NCBI GenBank assembly: GCA_039185015.1
Contig: JBCDAU010000049.1
Location: 1 to 38,691, forward strand
Reading direction: 5' to 3'
From: JBCBSZ01 sp039185015
GTDB taxonomy: Bacteria; Actinomycetota; Acidimicrobiia; Acidimicrobiales; Poriferisodalaceae
Length of the DNA: 38,691 nt
Shown here piece after piece: positions 1 through 6,839 of the stretch (the stretch's first letter is position 1; each line of letters starts with the position of its first letter). Below the pieces are notes generated by a model. The model was not told where the DNA came from. It saw nothing but the letters and a program-made list of their open reading frames with translations, and did no database searches. The position numbers and the translations under genes were made by a program.

Positions 1-650
1 AAGTCGAACGGGAAGTCACCGGAGGGCACGTAGGTGAACTCCAACGACTCATCCACCGACTTCAGACCCAGCTCGAACGACAGGTAGTGCTGGATCTCGA
101 AGCCCAGATCGCAGCAGCCGATCATCGTCACCGAGTCACCACCGCTGTCGCGCAGGGCGATCCCGGTGGCGACACCGGCGGTGTAGGCGATGCCGGCACC
201 GTTGTCCTGGCTCTGGAGGTAGAACTCGCTCTCGGGGAACCCCGCACCGCAGTTGCAGTACCAGAACAGATCGCTGTACCGCTCGGCGAGGTCGGGCATC
301 GGCTCCGCGATCTCACTCGCACCCACGATGATGATGTCCACCGGCTGCTGGGCCAGGCTGTCCAGCTCGGTGGCGGCATCGGCGGAGTCGATGCGCTCCA
401 CGACGATGGGCTCCCCCCAGCCGCTGGCCTCGGAGATCGCCGTCGCCCCGTTGATCACGGACTCGTAGTACGCGCCGTCGTCCGCGGGACCGGCCGCAGC
501 GATGCCGATGCGCACCTCACCATCGCCGTTGGCATCGAATTCGGGCGACGTCGTCGGACCGGCGCCTTCGCCTGATCGCTCCGCCGAATCCCCACCGCTG
601 CACCCGACAGCGATCAATACAGCAGTCGCGACCACAGCTCGAGCCCTCAT
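1..650 (-). CDS. BMP-family substrate-binding lipoprotein (3' end beyond window)
   Basis: The visible 216 residues begin with a short hydrophobic signal ending in AVGC, a plausible lipobox with Cys17, followed by a Ser/Gly/Glu-rich linker and then a periplasmic-binding-protein fold. Segments such as IGIAAAGPADDGAYYESV and VDIIIVGASEIAEPMPDLA match the pattern of Bmp/PnrA/Med-like proteins, which capture nucleosides or other small ligands for ABC importers. The ATG at 650 has a good ribosome binding site (GGGAGG about 6 nt upstream). The reading frame stays open to base 1, so the C-terminal part is missing from the window. The ABC genes upstream encode ABC-2 type exporters, not the importer permeases that usually accompany BMP proteins, so its own transporter partner would have to lie beyond the left edge. 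Family assignment is from pattern recognition; the ligand is unknown. Confidence 0.75.
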   Translation of the reverse strand, partial: MRARAVVATAVLIAVGCSGGDSAERSGEGAGPTTSPEFDANGDGEVRIGIAAAGPADDGAYYESVINGATAISEASGWGEPIVVERIDSADAATELDSLAQQPVDIIIVGASEIAEPMPDLAERYSDLFWYCNCGAGFPESEFYLQSQDNGAGIAYTAGVATGIALRDSGGDSVTMIGCCDLGFEIQHYLSFELGLKSVDESLEFTYVPSGDFPFD

Positions 651-670
651 GACGTGCCTCCCACCGAGCA

Positions 671-687
671 GCGGGTCCACCACCCGC
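671..687 (-). terminator. Short hairpin between ABC exporter operon and lipoprotein gene
   Basis: A 6-bp stem (GCGGGT/ACCCGC) with a 5-nt loop lies in the 92-bp gap after the last permease gene and before the lipoprotein gene. No T-tract follows. It may be a weak terminator or a leader hairpin. Confidence 0.35.
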
Positions 688-742
688 GACGTCATGATCC
701 CACGAGACCTTCGGGCCCCGATCGACCGTCCACTCGGTCGCG

Positions 743-1510
743 TCAGGCCGCCGTCCAGCCTGCGCCGCTGGTGTAGCGGCGCAGACCCGTCCGGAACGTG
801 AACCAGCCGAACGCGAGAACACCAGCGGCCACGGCGGCAACGGCAGCGGTCATCGCCGGATCGGGGTCGGCGACGAGCTGCGCGGGCACCGAGGTCACGA
901 ACCCTGCGGGGACGACCGTGTAGAGGAAGACCTTGACGGCGCCACCGAAGACGTCCACCGGGTACGAGGAGAAGAGCAGCAGGGCGTGGAACCCGAGATC
1001 GCTGCCCTCGTTGCGCCCGACGAAGAACCCGAGGGAGCCGATCGCCACGAGGAAGCCGAGCAGGATCATCACCGCGCACACCACCCCGAACAGGAAGACG
1101 AGCACCCGCGTCGGCGTCGGGTCGCCGAGCACCACGAAGAGCACGATCCCGAAGAGCAGATCGCCGATGCTCGGCGTCTCGACGCGGCGGACGAGCAGGT
1201 GGGGCAGCGTCGCCGTCGGCAGCGTCAAGACGGCGTCGAGGCCCCCGTCGATGGCGAGGGCGGACAGGCGCCGGACGTTTGCCATGCCGCCGAGCACGAC
1301 ACCGGCGGACGTCGTGAGGATGGCGAACAAGATGATCAGGTCGTCGATGTCCCAGCCGCGGACCTCCCCGACCCGGTCGAAGAAGAGGTACCAGAACACG
1401 ATCCAGATGACGTCGTTCACGATCATCACCGAGACCTGGAACCAGAAGCCGCGTCGGTTCGCCCACACCTCGGCCCAGGCGCCGGCCCAGGTCCGGCCGA
1501 GCGCCCTCAT
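743..1510 (-). CDS. ABC-2 type transporter permease (DUF990-like)
   Basis: This 255-residue integral membrane protein has about six hydrophobic segments, including VMIVNDVIWIVFWYLFF near residue 30 and FGIVLFVVLG near residue 125. Its N-terminal pattern (WANRRGFWFQ followed by a W-rich helix) resembles the ABC-2 permeases of the DUF990 type, which pair with a second permease and an ATPase. It is the third gene of a coupled operon: its ATG overlaps the stop codon of the upstream permease in ATGA (1507-1510). With that protein and the ATPase it should form an exporter in the cytoplasmic membrane. The substrate cannot be read from the sequence; the TetR gene upstream hints at efflux of a small molecule or lipid. 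Confidence 0.85.
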   Translation of the reverse strand: MRALGRTWAGAWAEVWANRRGFWFQVSVMIVNDVIWIVFWYLFFDRVGEVRGWDIDDLIILFAILTTSAGVVLGGMANVRRLSALAIDGGLDAVLTLPTATLPHLLVRRVETPSIGDLLFGIVLFVVLGDPTPTRVLVFLFGVVCAVMILLGFLVAIGSLGFFVGRNEGSDLGFHALLLFSSYPVDVFGGAVKVFLYTVVPAGFVTSVPAQLVADPDPAMTAAVAAVAAGVLAFGWFTFRTGLRRYTSGAGWTAA

Positions 1511-2301
1511 GCCCCCTCCTGGACCAGCCGGCGCTCGCCAGCGCGGAACACCGACGACGAGACCCAGCAGGCGACCACGAGCCAGAAGACCTGGACGAGG
1601 AGGAGCCACGGCTCGACGTGCCCCGAGGCCAGTCGGGCCGGCGCGTAGGCCATGGCCATGAAGGGCAGCGCCTTGGCGACGGTCGCCATCGTGTCCGGCA
1701 GCACCTCGAGCGGCAGCAACATGCCGCCGAGCACGAAGACGAGCTTCGACCAGAGGAACCACGCCCCCTTGGCGTCGGCGATCCAGAACGCCATGCCGGC
1801 GAAGGCGTGCTGCGCGACGAGGCTGATGCCGACAGCGAGCAGCAACGACGGCGCGGCCAAGGCGAGTGCGAGCGCGTCCGGTGGGGATCCGCCGATGAGC
1901 CAAGCGAAGCCGACTCCGCCCACCACACAGACCGCCAGCCGGGGCAGGAACGCCCCGATCCGCACCGCGATCCGCATCGGCAGCACCGAGATCGGCCGGA
2001 GCAGCTCCGAGGTCACGCGTCCGGACGCGATGTCGTCGCCCACCTCCTCGATCAACCGGAGCGGCAGCGAGACCGTCGCCGCCTCGGCGGTGGCGATGTA
2101 CCAGACGAGCGCCGTGGCGGAGTACCCGACGATCTCGCCCCCGTTGGCGGACGCCGCCGTCGCCCACAGACCCGACAGCACCGCCGTGACCATCAGGTAG
2201 AAGACACCGGCGACAGCGAGCCCCGAGGGCGATGCCAGCTCCCGGGCGGCCTCGGTCGCGATCGCCCGCCGATAGGGCCGCACACCGCGCTCCTCGCTCA
2301 T
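1507..2301 (-). CDS. ABC-2 type transporter permease
   Basis: The 264-residue protein has a cytoplasmic N-terminus (RPYRRAIATEAARELASPSG) and about six membrane segments, for example VCVVGGVGFAWLIGG and LLLVQVFWLVVACWVSSSVF near the C-terminus. The motif DDIASGRVTSELLRPISVLP resembles the conserved cytoplasmic loop of DUF990-type ABC permeases, in which a GxxxxxLLRP pattern recurs. It overlaps the ATPase gene upstream (ATGA at 2298-2301) and the second permease downstream (ATGA at 1507-1510), so the three proteins are probably made in equal amounts and form one complex. Confidence 0.85.
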   Translation of the reverse strand: MSEERGVRPYRRAIATEAARELASPSGLAVAGVFYLMVTAVLSGLWATAASANGGEIVGYSATALVWYIATAEAATVSLPLRLIEEVGDDIASGRVTSELLRPISVLPMRIAVRIGAFLPRLAVCVVGGVGFAWLIGGSPPDALALALAAPSLLLAVGISLVAQHAFAGMAFWIADAKGAWFLWSKLVFVLGGMLLPLEVLPDTMATVAKALPFMAMAYAPARLASGHVEPWLLLVQVFWLVVACWVSSSVFRAGERRLVQEGA

Positions 2302-3263
2302 GCCGGTCGCTCGTAGATCTCGCCGATGACCTGCTCGAGCGGCGGATCGAGCACGGTCAGGTCGGCGACCGGGAGCGTCTCGAGCACCAGGTCCAACACC
2401 TCGCGGATCGGGCGGACGTTGGTGTCGACGTCGAGGCGCAGCAGCGAGTCGCTCGGCGCGGTGACCTGGACGCCGTCACCGAGCACAGCGCTGATGGCGA
2501 TCGGATCGGCGGCGCGTTCGAGCCCGACATCCACCCGCTTGGTGGCGAACAGCGTCTGGCGCATCGAAGCGACCGAGGCGTCGGAGATGATCGCGCCGTG
2601 GTTGACCACGATCGCCCGGTGAGCGACGTGCTCGATGTCGGCGACGTCATGGCTGGTGAGGAAGACCGTCGTCCCCAGCTCGGTGTTGAGCCGCACGAGC
2701 AGATCCCGGAACCGCTGCTTGCCGAGCAGATCGAGCCCGATGGTCGGCTCGTCGAGGAACAACAGCTCGGGCTCGTGGAGCATGCAGGCGGCGAGCTCGC
2801 AGCGCATCCGCTGACCGAGCGACTGGGTCCGCACCGGCTGCTCGAACAGCTCGACGGCATCGAACAGCTCGCCCAGCTCCCCGATACGTCGATCGAGCAG
2901 AGCGTCGTCGAGCCCGAACACGGCTCCGAGCATCCGGTAGGAGGCCCTCGGGGTCAGCTCGGTCCAGAGCTGCGAGCGCTGACCGAACAACGTGCCGATC
3001 CGACGGGACAGCGCCCGACGCTGCTCCCACGGCACGAGCCCGAGGACCGTCGCCGACCCGGCCGAGGGCTGCAGGATCCCCGTGAGCATCTTGATCGACG
3101 TCGACTTGCCGGCACCGTTCGGGCCGATGAAGGCGAGCCGCTCCCCCGCGTGGACGTCGAAGGTGATCCCGCGCACCGCGTCGATCGTGCGCCGGTCCCG
3201 CCTGCGGCCGGTGGTGAAGCGACGCGCCAGCCCGGCGACATCGAGGGCGAGGTGTCGGGCCAT
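2298..3263 (-). CDS. ABC exporter ATP-binding protein
   Basis: This 321-residue ATPase shows Walker A (GPNGAGKS, residues 47-54), a variant signature SLGQRMR (from about 148) in place of LSGGQ, Walker B LLFLDEP (about 167-173) and the switch His in TSHD (about 205). A C-terminal extension of roughly 100 residues (to RPIREVLDLVLETLPVADL) is typical of exporter ATPases of the NatA/DrrA class. I chose the ATG at 3263 because it directly precedes the start of the ABC fold; an in-frame upstream extension to 3401 would overlap the tetR gene and is low-complexity. The protein energises the two permeases encoded immediately downstream and is coupled to the first by an ATGA overlap. Confidence 0.92.
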   Translation of the reverse strand: MARHLALDVAGLARRFTTGRRRDRRTIDAVRGITFDVHAGERLAFIGPNGAGKSTSIKMLTGILQPSAGSATVLGLVPWEQRRALSRRIGTLFGQRSQLWTELTPRASYRMLGAVFGLDDALLDRRIGELGELFDAVELFEQPVRTQSLGQRMRCELAACMLHEPELLFLDEPTIGLDLLGKQRFRDLLVRLNTELGTTVFLTSHDVADIEHVAHRAIVVNHGAIISDASVASMRQTLFATKRVDVGLERAADPIAISAVLGDGVQVTAPSDSLLRLDVDTNVRPIREVLDLVLETLPVADLTVLDPPLEQVIGEIYERPA

Positions 3264-3315
3264 GCTCAACGCAACCACTCGCCGAGCAGCCGTGCACCTC
3301 CGTTTCGAGGTCGGC

Positions 3316-3942
3316 CTACAGGGTGAGCTTCGCCCCCTCGGGCCGGATCTCGGCGAGTGCGTTGGTCGCCCGGCGCTCCAACTCACCTCGATCGACACCA
3401 CCTCGGCTGAGCACGAGCAGGCCCTGCATGGCGATCGCGACGTGATCGCCGAGCGCTTCTGGATCCTCTGTGTCCAGCTGGCCGAGCGCGGCCGCGCGTC
3501 CGACCGCGTCGACCGGCGCCTGGCGCAGGCGCTCGATCCCGCACCTCACCTCACGCTGAGCTGCCGGCGAGAGGGCCGGAGCTTCGTTGGCGGCGAGGGT
3601 GAGCAGGCAGCCCTGCGATCGTGGCTGCTCACCGTCGACGAGCGCACTCGCGCAGAAGGCCCACAGGTCCCCGAGGGGATCGCCGGAGTCCGGTGGCAGG
3701 TACTTCGCGATCCGCTGTTCGACGATCCGTTCGATGTAACAGCGGACCGCGGCGATGAAGAGCTCGTCCTTCGAACCCACCCGGCGATAGATGGTCGGGG
3801 CTGCGAGGCCGAGGGCACCTTCGAGGTCGCGGATCGACGTCCCCGACCAGCCGGTCGACCAGAAGGCGCGCATCGAACGCTCGATGATCTCGTCGTCCTC
3901 GAGCTTCTTCCGAGCCGGCACGCCGCGGAGGCTAGTTGGCAC
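3316..3942 (-). CDS. TetR family transcriptional regulator
   Basis: The N-terminal region contains a TetR helix-turn-helix (TSIRDLEGALGLAAPTIYRR followed by VGSKDELF), and the C-terminal ~130 residues are helical with a DPLGDLWAFCASALVDGEQ segment, as in ligand-binding TetR domains. Two GTG starts are possible: 3942 (208 aa) and 3921 (201 aa). Neither has a clear Shine-Dalgarno site. A 16-bp perfect palindrome (3943-3958) abuts the 3942 start and looks like an autoregulatory operator. The ABC exporter lies 52 bp downstream on the same strand, so exporter control by this repressor is a reasonable inference. The ligand is unknown. Confidence 0.88.
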   Translation of the reverse strand: MPTSLRGVPARKKLEDDEIIERSMRAFWSTGWSGTSIRDLEGALGLAAPTIYRRVGSKDELFIAAVRCYIERIVEQRIAKYLPPDSGDPLGDLWAFCASALVDGEQPRSQGCLLTLAANEAPALSPAAQREVRCGIERLRQAPVDAVGRAAALGQLDTEDPEALGDHVAIAMQGLLVLSRGGVDRGELERRATNALAEIRPEGAKLTL

Positions 3943-3958
3943 CGTAGCGATCGCTACG
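3943..3958. promoter_or_regulatory. 16-bp perfect palindrome, candidate TetR operator
   Basis: CGTAGCGATCGCTACG reads the same on both strands. It lies directly before the upstream GTG start of the tetR gene and contains the TAG stop codon of the yccF-like gene (3954-3956). Length and symmetry suit a TetR dimer; binding is inferred. Confidence 0.55.
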
Positions 3959-4436
3959 CCTCCGTTGTGTGCTCGCCAGTGAGCCCGGCGAGGCCGCGGT
4001 CGGCGGCTGGCGCGTCCAACTCGAGGATGGAGGCTTCCGTGTCGGCGTCTTCTGGGACATGGCGCCGGTCCACGACCATCCGTCCGTAGGGCAGCAGAGC
4101 GAGCTTCGCCATCTTCAGGTTGGCGAGAGCGAAGGGGATGCCGATCACCGTCAGCGCCAATGCCAGCGCGGTGATGAGGTGCACGAGGACGAGCCACCAG
4201 CCGGCGAAGACGAACCACACCACGTTGCCGAGGGTGCTGAGCGAGCGGTCTCTTACCGGGTTCCTCACGACGACCCGCCCGAATGGCCACAGGGCATAGC
4301 CGGCCAGCTTGAGCGCTGGGAGTGCCAGCGGGATCGTGATGATGAAGAGCACGGAGAGGACCGCCGAGATCAGGTACCCGATCGCGAGCCAGATCCCCGC
4401 GAGGACCAGCCAGATGATGTTGCCGATGACGCGCAA
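3954..4436 (-). CDS. yccF: YccF-like (DUF307) inner membrane protein
   Basis: This protein of about 160 residues contains two copies of a repeat unit: VIGNIIWLVLAGIWLAIGYL with IITIPLALPALKLAGYALWP, and LGNVVWFVFAGWWLVLVHL with VIGIPFALANLKMAKLALLP. Each pairs a membrane helix with an (L/A)xPxG-type segment, the pattern of YccF. A hydrophilic tail follows (VVDRRHVPEDADTEAS). I favour a TTG start at 4436 because it gives MRVIGNI, which aligns with the N-terminus of E. coli YccF, and has AAGGGG about 8 nt upstream; GTG at 4445 or 4469 are alternatives. A TACGAT -10 box at 4471-4476 would place the transcript start downstream of the 4469 codon. Function of the family is not established. Confidence 0.8.
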   Translation of the reverse strand: MRVIGNIIWLVLAGIWLAIGYLISAVLSVLFIITIPLALPALKLAGYALWPFGRVVVRNPVRDRSLSTLGNVVWFVFAGWWLVLVHLITALALALTVIGIPFALANLKMAKLALLPYGRMVVDRRHVPEDADTEASILELDAPAADRGLAGLTGEHTTEA

Positions 4437-4470
4437 GCTGCCCACCCCTTCGCGATTCCCACCAGTCACG

Positions 4471-4476
4471 ATCGTA
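4471..4476 (-). promoter_or_regulatory. Candidate -10 box (TACGAT) for yccF-like gene
   Basis: TACGAT on the minus strand fits the actinobacterial TANNNT consensus. A transcript would begin near 4464, leaving a leader of about 28 nt before the favoured TTG start at 4436. Confidence 0.4.
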
Positions 4477-4700
4477 CGGCTGGCGCGCTGCTGGACACCA
4501 TGTCGCGACGCGTGGTGACGCCCGCCGTTCAGCGCAGTGAGCGGTCCCGATCTCCGACGACGACACAGAGCCCATCACCAGCGGGTCCTGGGCGCGTCCA
4601 TCGCCCACGCTCCGACGCCCCTCAGCCCCTCGTCGGGGTTGCTCGCGTAACGCCCGTCCGCCCGATGGCAATACCTCTCACGTGCTGGCCCCAACGGGTG

Positions 4701-4745
4701 CGGGCGACGGCCGTGGGGGCCCTCCAACTCCCCGGCCGTCGCCCG
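4701..4745. terminator. Strong 13-bp inverted repeat, possible terminator after tRNA-Pro array
   Basis: CGGGCGACGGCCG (4701-4713) is perfectly complementary to 4733-4745, with a 19-nt loop in which a further G-run can pair with a C-run. It lies downstream of the tRNA-Pro and its repeat array in the minus direction. No T-tract is present, as is common for high-GC actinobacterial terminators. Confidence 0.5.
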
Positions 4746-4779
4746 TACGGGGCCGGTTCGAGCGGTGGGTGTGCCGCTC

Positions 4780-4814
4780 GGTGGCCGGGCCGACAGTGGG
4801 CGGACCCGGCCACC
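4780..4814. terminator. Second inverted repeat between repeat array and yccF
   Basis: GGTGGCCGGG (4780-4789) is perfectly complementary to 4805-4814, with a 15-nt loop. Together with the hairpin at 4701-4745 it forms a pair of stable structures in a stretch without any credible protein gene (4437-5134). Confidence 0.4.
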
Positions 4815-4936
4815 GGTGGCGCCACGCTGGCCGGAGATGTCCAGGGGGACGGGCCACCAAGATCGGTCGCGAACCGGTGGAGTCGACGTGTCAGGGGTTC
4901 GCTCGGTGACCGTGGGTCCTGAGCAGGGAGTTCCTG

Positions 4937-5132
4937 GTCGGGCTGCCGGGACGTGAACCCGGGACGTCGCCGTCATCGCAAGAGCGTCGGGCTGCCGGGA
5001 CGTGAACCCGGGACGTCGCCGTCATCACAAGAGCGTCGGGCTGCCGGGACGTGAACCCGGGACGTCGCCGTCATCACAAGAGCGTCGGGCTGCCGGGATG
5101 TGAACCCGGGACGTCGCTGTCATCGCAAGAGC
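4937..5132 (-). repeat. Four tandem 49-bp repeats carrying tRNA-Pro 3' end copies
   Basis: Four units start at 4937, 4986, 5035 and 5084, with an exact 49-bp period and no gaps. Each unit holds a copy of about the last 27 nt of the adjacent tRNA-Pro (T-stem, T-loop and 3' acceptor strand) plus about 22 nt of spacer. The true tRNA end at 5133 onward is the fifth in-phase copy. The T-stem CCGGG/CCCGG and acceptor strand CAGCCCG are kept in all units, but the T-loop changes: TTCAAAT in the tRNA, TTCACAT in the nearest unit, TTCACGT in the three distal units. That gradient suggests stepwise duplication outward from the tRNA gene. Because 49 is not a multiple of three, the array does not encode a repeating peptide. 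Confidence 0.93.
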
Positions 5133-5134
5133 GT

Positions 5135-5208
5135 CGGGCTGCCGGGATTTGAACCCGGGACCTCTGGTCCCCCAGACCAGCGCGCTAACCAAGCTGCGCC
5201 ACAGCCCG
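5135..5208 (-). tRNA. tRNA-Pro (anticodon GGG)
   Basis: A complete 74-nt cloverleaf can be drawn: acceptor CGGGCTG/CAGCCCG (7 bp), D-arm GCGC/GCGC, anticodon stem CTGGT/ACCAG with loop CTGGGGG (anticodon GGG), and T-arm CCGGG-TTCAAAT-CCCGG. No CCA is encoded. Transcription runs leftward into the 49-bp tandem repeats made from its own 3' end. The start of the DUF3179 gene lies about 110 bp away on the other strand. Confidence 0.95.
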
Positions 5209-5319
5209 TTGCCGACACCGACCCACTGGTCGGCGGACCGTTCGAAACTACACGCTGCGAGTCCCGATCACCACCGCAGATCACGGGAAGTCCGGCGCCC
5301 GATACCGGGTTCAGACGAC

Positions 5320-6585
5320 ATGCCACGGCCCCCGTTCCGCGTGCTCGCCCTCCTGCTCGGCCTCGCCCTCGTGGCCGCCGCCTGCTCCTCGGACTCCGAC
5401 GACGGCGACGCCGTCGCCACCGCCGAGACGACCGCGTCGACCACGGCGGAGACCGACGCCGCCGACGGCACGGCGGCACCAGACGACGGCGACGACCTCG
5501 GCACCTCCGACGTACCGCCCGGCATCGTCGGCGAGGCGACGGCCCCGTGGGAGACCGACTGGTCGATGCGGACGATCAACCTGAACGAGCTCGCCCTCGG
5601 CATCCAGACCCTCGACCCGCGGGACCGCATCCCGCCGATCGACGAGCCCATCTACGAATCGCTGGAGGACGCGGCCGACTGGCTGACCGACCCGTCGCCC
5701 GGCGCCCTGGTCGAGGTCGACGGCATCCGTCGCTTCTACCCGCTCGCCATCCTCACCCAGCACGAGATCGTCAACGACGAGTTCGGTGAGGTCCCCGTCT
5801 CGGTGACGTATTGCCCCTTGTGCAACACAGCGATCGCATTCGACCGCCGGGTCGACGGCGAGGTGCTCCGCTTCGGCGTCTCGGGTCTGCTGCGGAACAG
5901 CGATCTCGTGATGTGGGACGACGCCAGCACGTCGCTGTGGCAGCAGGCCACCGGTGAGGGCATCGTCGGCCGCTTCGCCGGCACCCAGCTCGAGTTCATC
6001 TCGACCGCCATCACCTCCTACGGCGATGTCCTCTCCAGCTTCCCCGACACCGAGGTGCTGAGCCGGGACACCGGCTTCGACCGCTCGTACGGCACCAACC
6101 CGTACGTCGGCTACAGCTCCAACGACGCTCCCTTCGCCGGGTTCTTCGAAGGCGAGATCGACGATCGACTCCCCGCCCTCGAGCGGGTCGTCGGCATCAC
6201 GATCCCCGACGGCGAGCTCGGCGTGCCGTTCTCGACCCTGGCCGAGGTGGGTGTGGTGAACACGACGATCGGTTCGACGCCGACGGTGGTGCTGTGGGCC
6301 AGCGGCGCCGCCGATGCCCTCGACACTGCGGCCATCGACCTCGCGGACGACGTCGGCACCGGCGTCGCCCTCTCCCCCGTCGTCGACGGGGAGACGCTCA
6401 CGTTCGCTGCGAACGGCGACGGCACCTTCACCGATGCCGAGACCGGGACCACGTGGGACGTGCTGGGCATCGCCCAGTCGGGTGAGCTCGCCGGCGAGCG
6501 ACTCGAGCCGCTGACGCACCGCAACGACTTCTGGTTCTCGTGGCAGGCGTTCTTCCCGGACGCTGACTTCTTCGAGGTGGGTTGA
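5320..6585 (+). CDS. DUF3179 family lipoprotein
   Basis: The 421-residue protein starts with a basic tip and hydrophobic signal ending in the lipobox VAAAC (Cys22), followed by a linker rich in Asp/Thr/Ala up to about residue 65. The rest is a DUF3179 domain, recognisable from FYPLAILTQHEIVND, then the hallmark YCPLCNTAIAFDR (Cys165 and Cys168), and SGLLRNSDLVMWDD and SLWQQATGEGIVG. The closing LTHRNDFWFSWQAFFP is also typical. The ATG at 5320 is chosen because it gives the lipoprotein signal; an upstream in-frame GTG-type start would run through the tRNA gene. The protein should sit on the outer face of the membrane. Function is not established; the paired cysteines suggest metal binding or redox chemistry. 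Confidence 0.92.
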   Translation: MPRPPFRVLALLLGLALVAAACSSDSDDGDAVATAETTASTTAETDAADGTAAPDDGDDLGTSDVPPGIVGEATAPWETDWSMRTINLNELALGIQTLDPRDRIPPIDEPIYESLEDAADWLTDPSPGALVEVDGIRRFYPLAILTQHEIVNDEFGEVPVSVTYCPLCNTAIAFDRRVDGEVLRFGVSGLLRNSDLVMWDDASTSLWQQATGEGIVGRFAGTQLEFISTAITSYGDVLSSFPDTEVLSRDTGFDRSYGTNPYVGYSSNDAPFAGFFEGEIDDRLPALERVVGITIPDGELGVPFSTLAEVGVVNTTIGSTPTVVLWASGAADALDTAAIDLADDVGTGVALSPVVDGETLTFAANGDGTFTDAETGTTWDVLGIAQSGELAGERLEPLTHRNDFWFSWQAFFPDADFFEVG

Positions 6586-6589
6586 GTCC

Positions 6590-6826
6590 TCAGATCACGA
6601 GGTTCACGAGCCACACGACGCCCTCGATCCCGCGCCATCCGAGGTAGACCACGGCGGCGGTGAGCAGTACCCAGAAGTGCCACGGGATCTTGGTCGCGAC
6701 GGGCTCGTCCTGCTCGGAGGCCGCAAGACCTTCGATCTTCACGGGTCGATGGCAGGTCGGGCAGGTGCCGTCGGCCTCCATCGACGTCGGGGTGAGGTAG
6801 CGGTCGCAGTCCTCGCAGAACGGCAT
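6590..6826 (-). CDS. Small zinc-ribbon membrane protein
   Basis: A 78-residue protein with two CxxC knuckles near the N-terminus (FCEDCDRYL and CPTCHRP, Cys4, Cys7, Cys22 and Cys25), a short acidic linker, and one C-terminal membrane helix (WVLLTAAVVYLGW) followed by a second hydrophobic stretch (GVVWLVNLVI). This looks like a membrane-anchored zinc ribbon. Its stop is 4 bp from the stop of the convergent DUF3179 gene, and its ATG lies 13 bp after the der stop, so it is probably the last gene of the der transcript. I do not recognise a named family; a role near Der in ribosome assembly or membrane quality control would be guesswork. Confidence 0.75.
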   Translation of the reverse strand: MPFCEDCDRYLTPTSMEADGTCPTCHRPVKIEGLAASEQDEPVATKIPWHFWVLLTAAVVYLGWRGIEGVVWLVNLVI

Positions 6827-6839
6827 CGTGCGGGGCGCC

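Noticed and set aside
3264..3401. N-terminal extension of the ABC ATPase
   Set aside because: The extra 46 residues are Arg/Ser/Pro-rich, overlap the tetR gene and lack family similarity.
4575..4976. Open frame of 133 codons on the minus strand across the hairpins and first repeat
   Set aside because: It is Pro/Arg/Gly-rich, has no domain, overlaps the structured hairpins and the tRNA-tail array, and has no ribosome binding site.
4937..5132. Tandem repeats as a CRISPR array
   Set aside because: Units are contiguous with no unique spacers, there are no cas genes, and the repeat is explained by the tRNA-Pro 3' end.
5149..5319. Upstream extension of the DUF3179 gene
   Set aside because: It would run through the tRNA-Pro gene and place non-signal residues before a clear lipoprotein signal.
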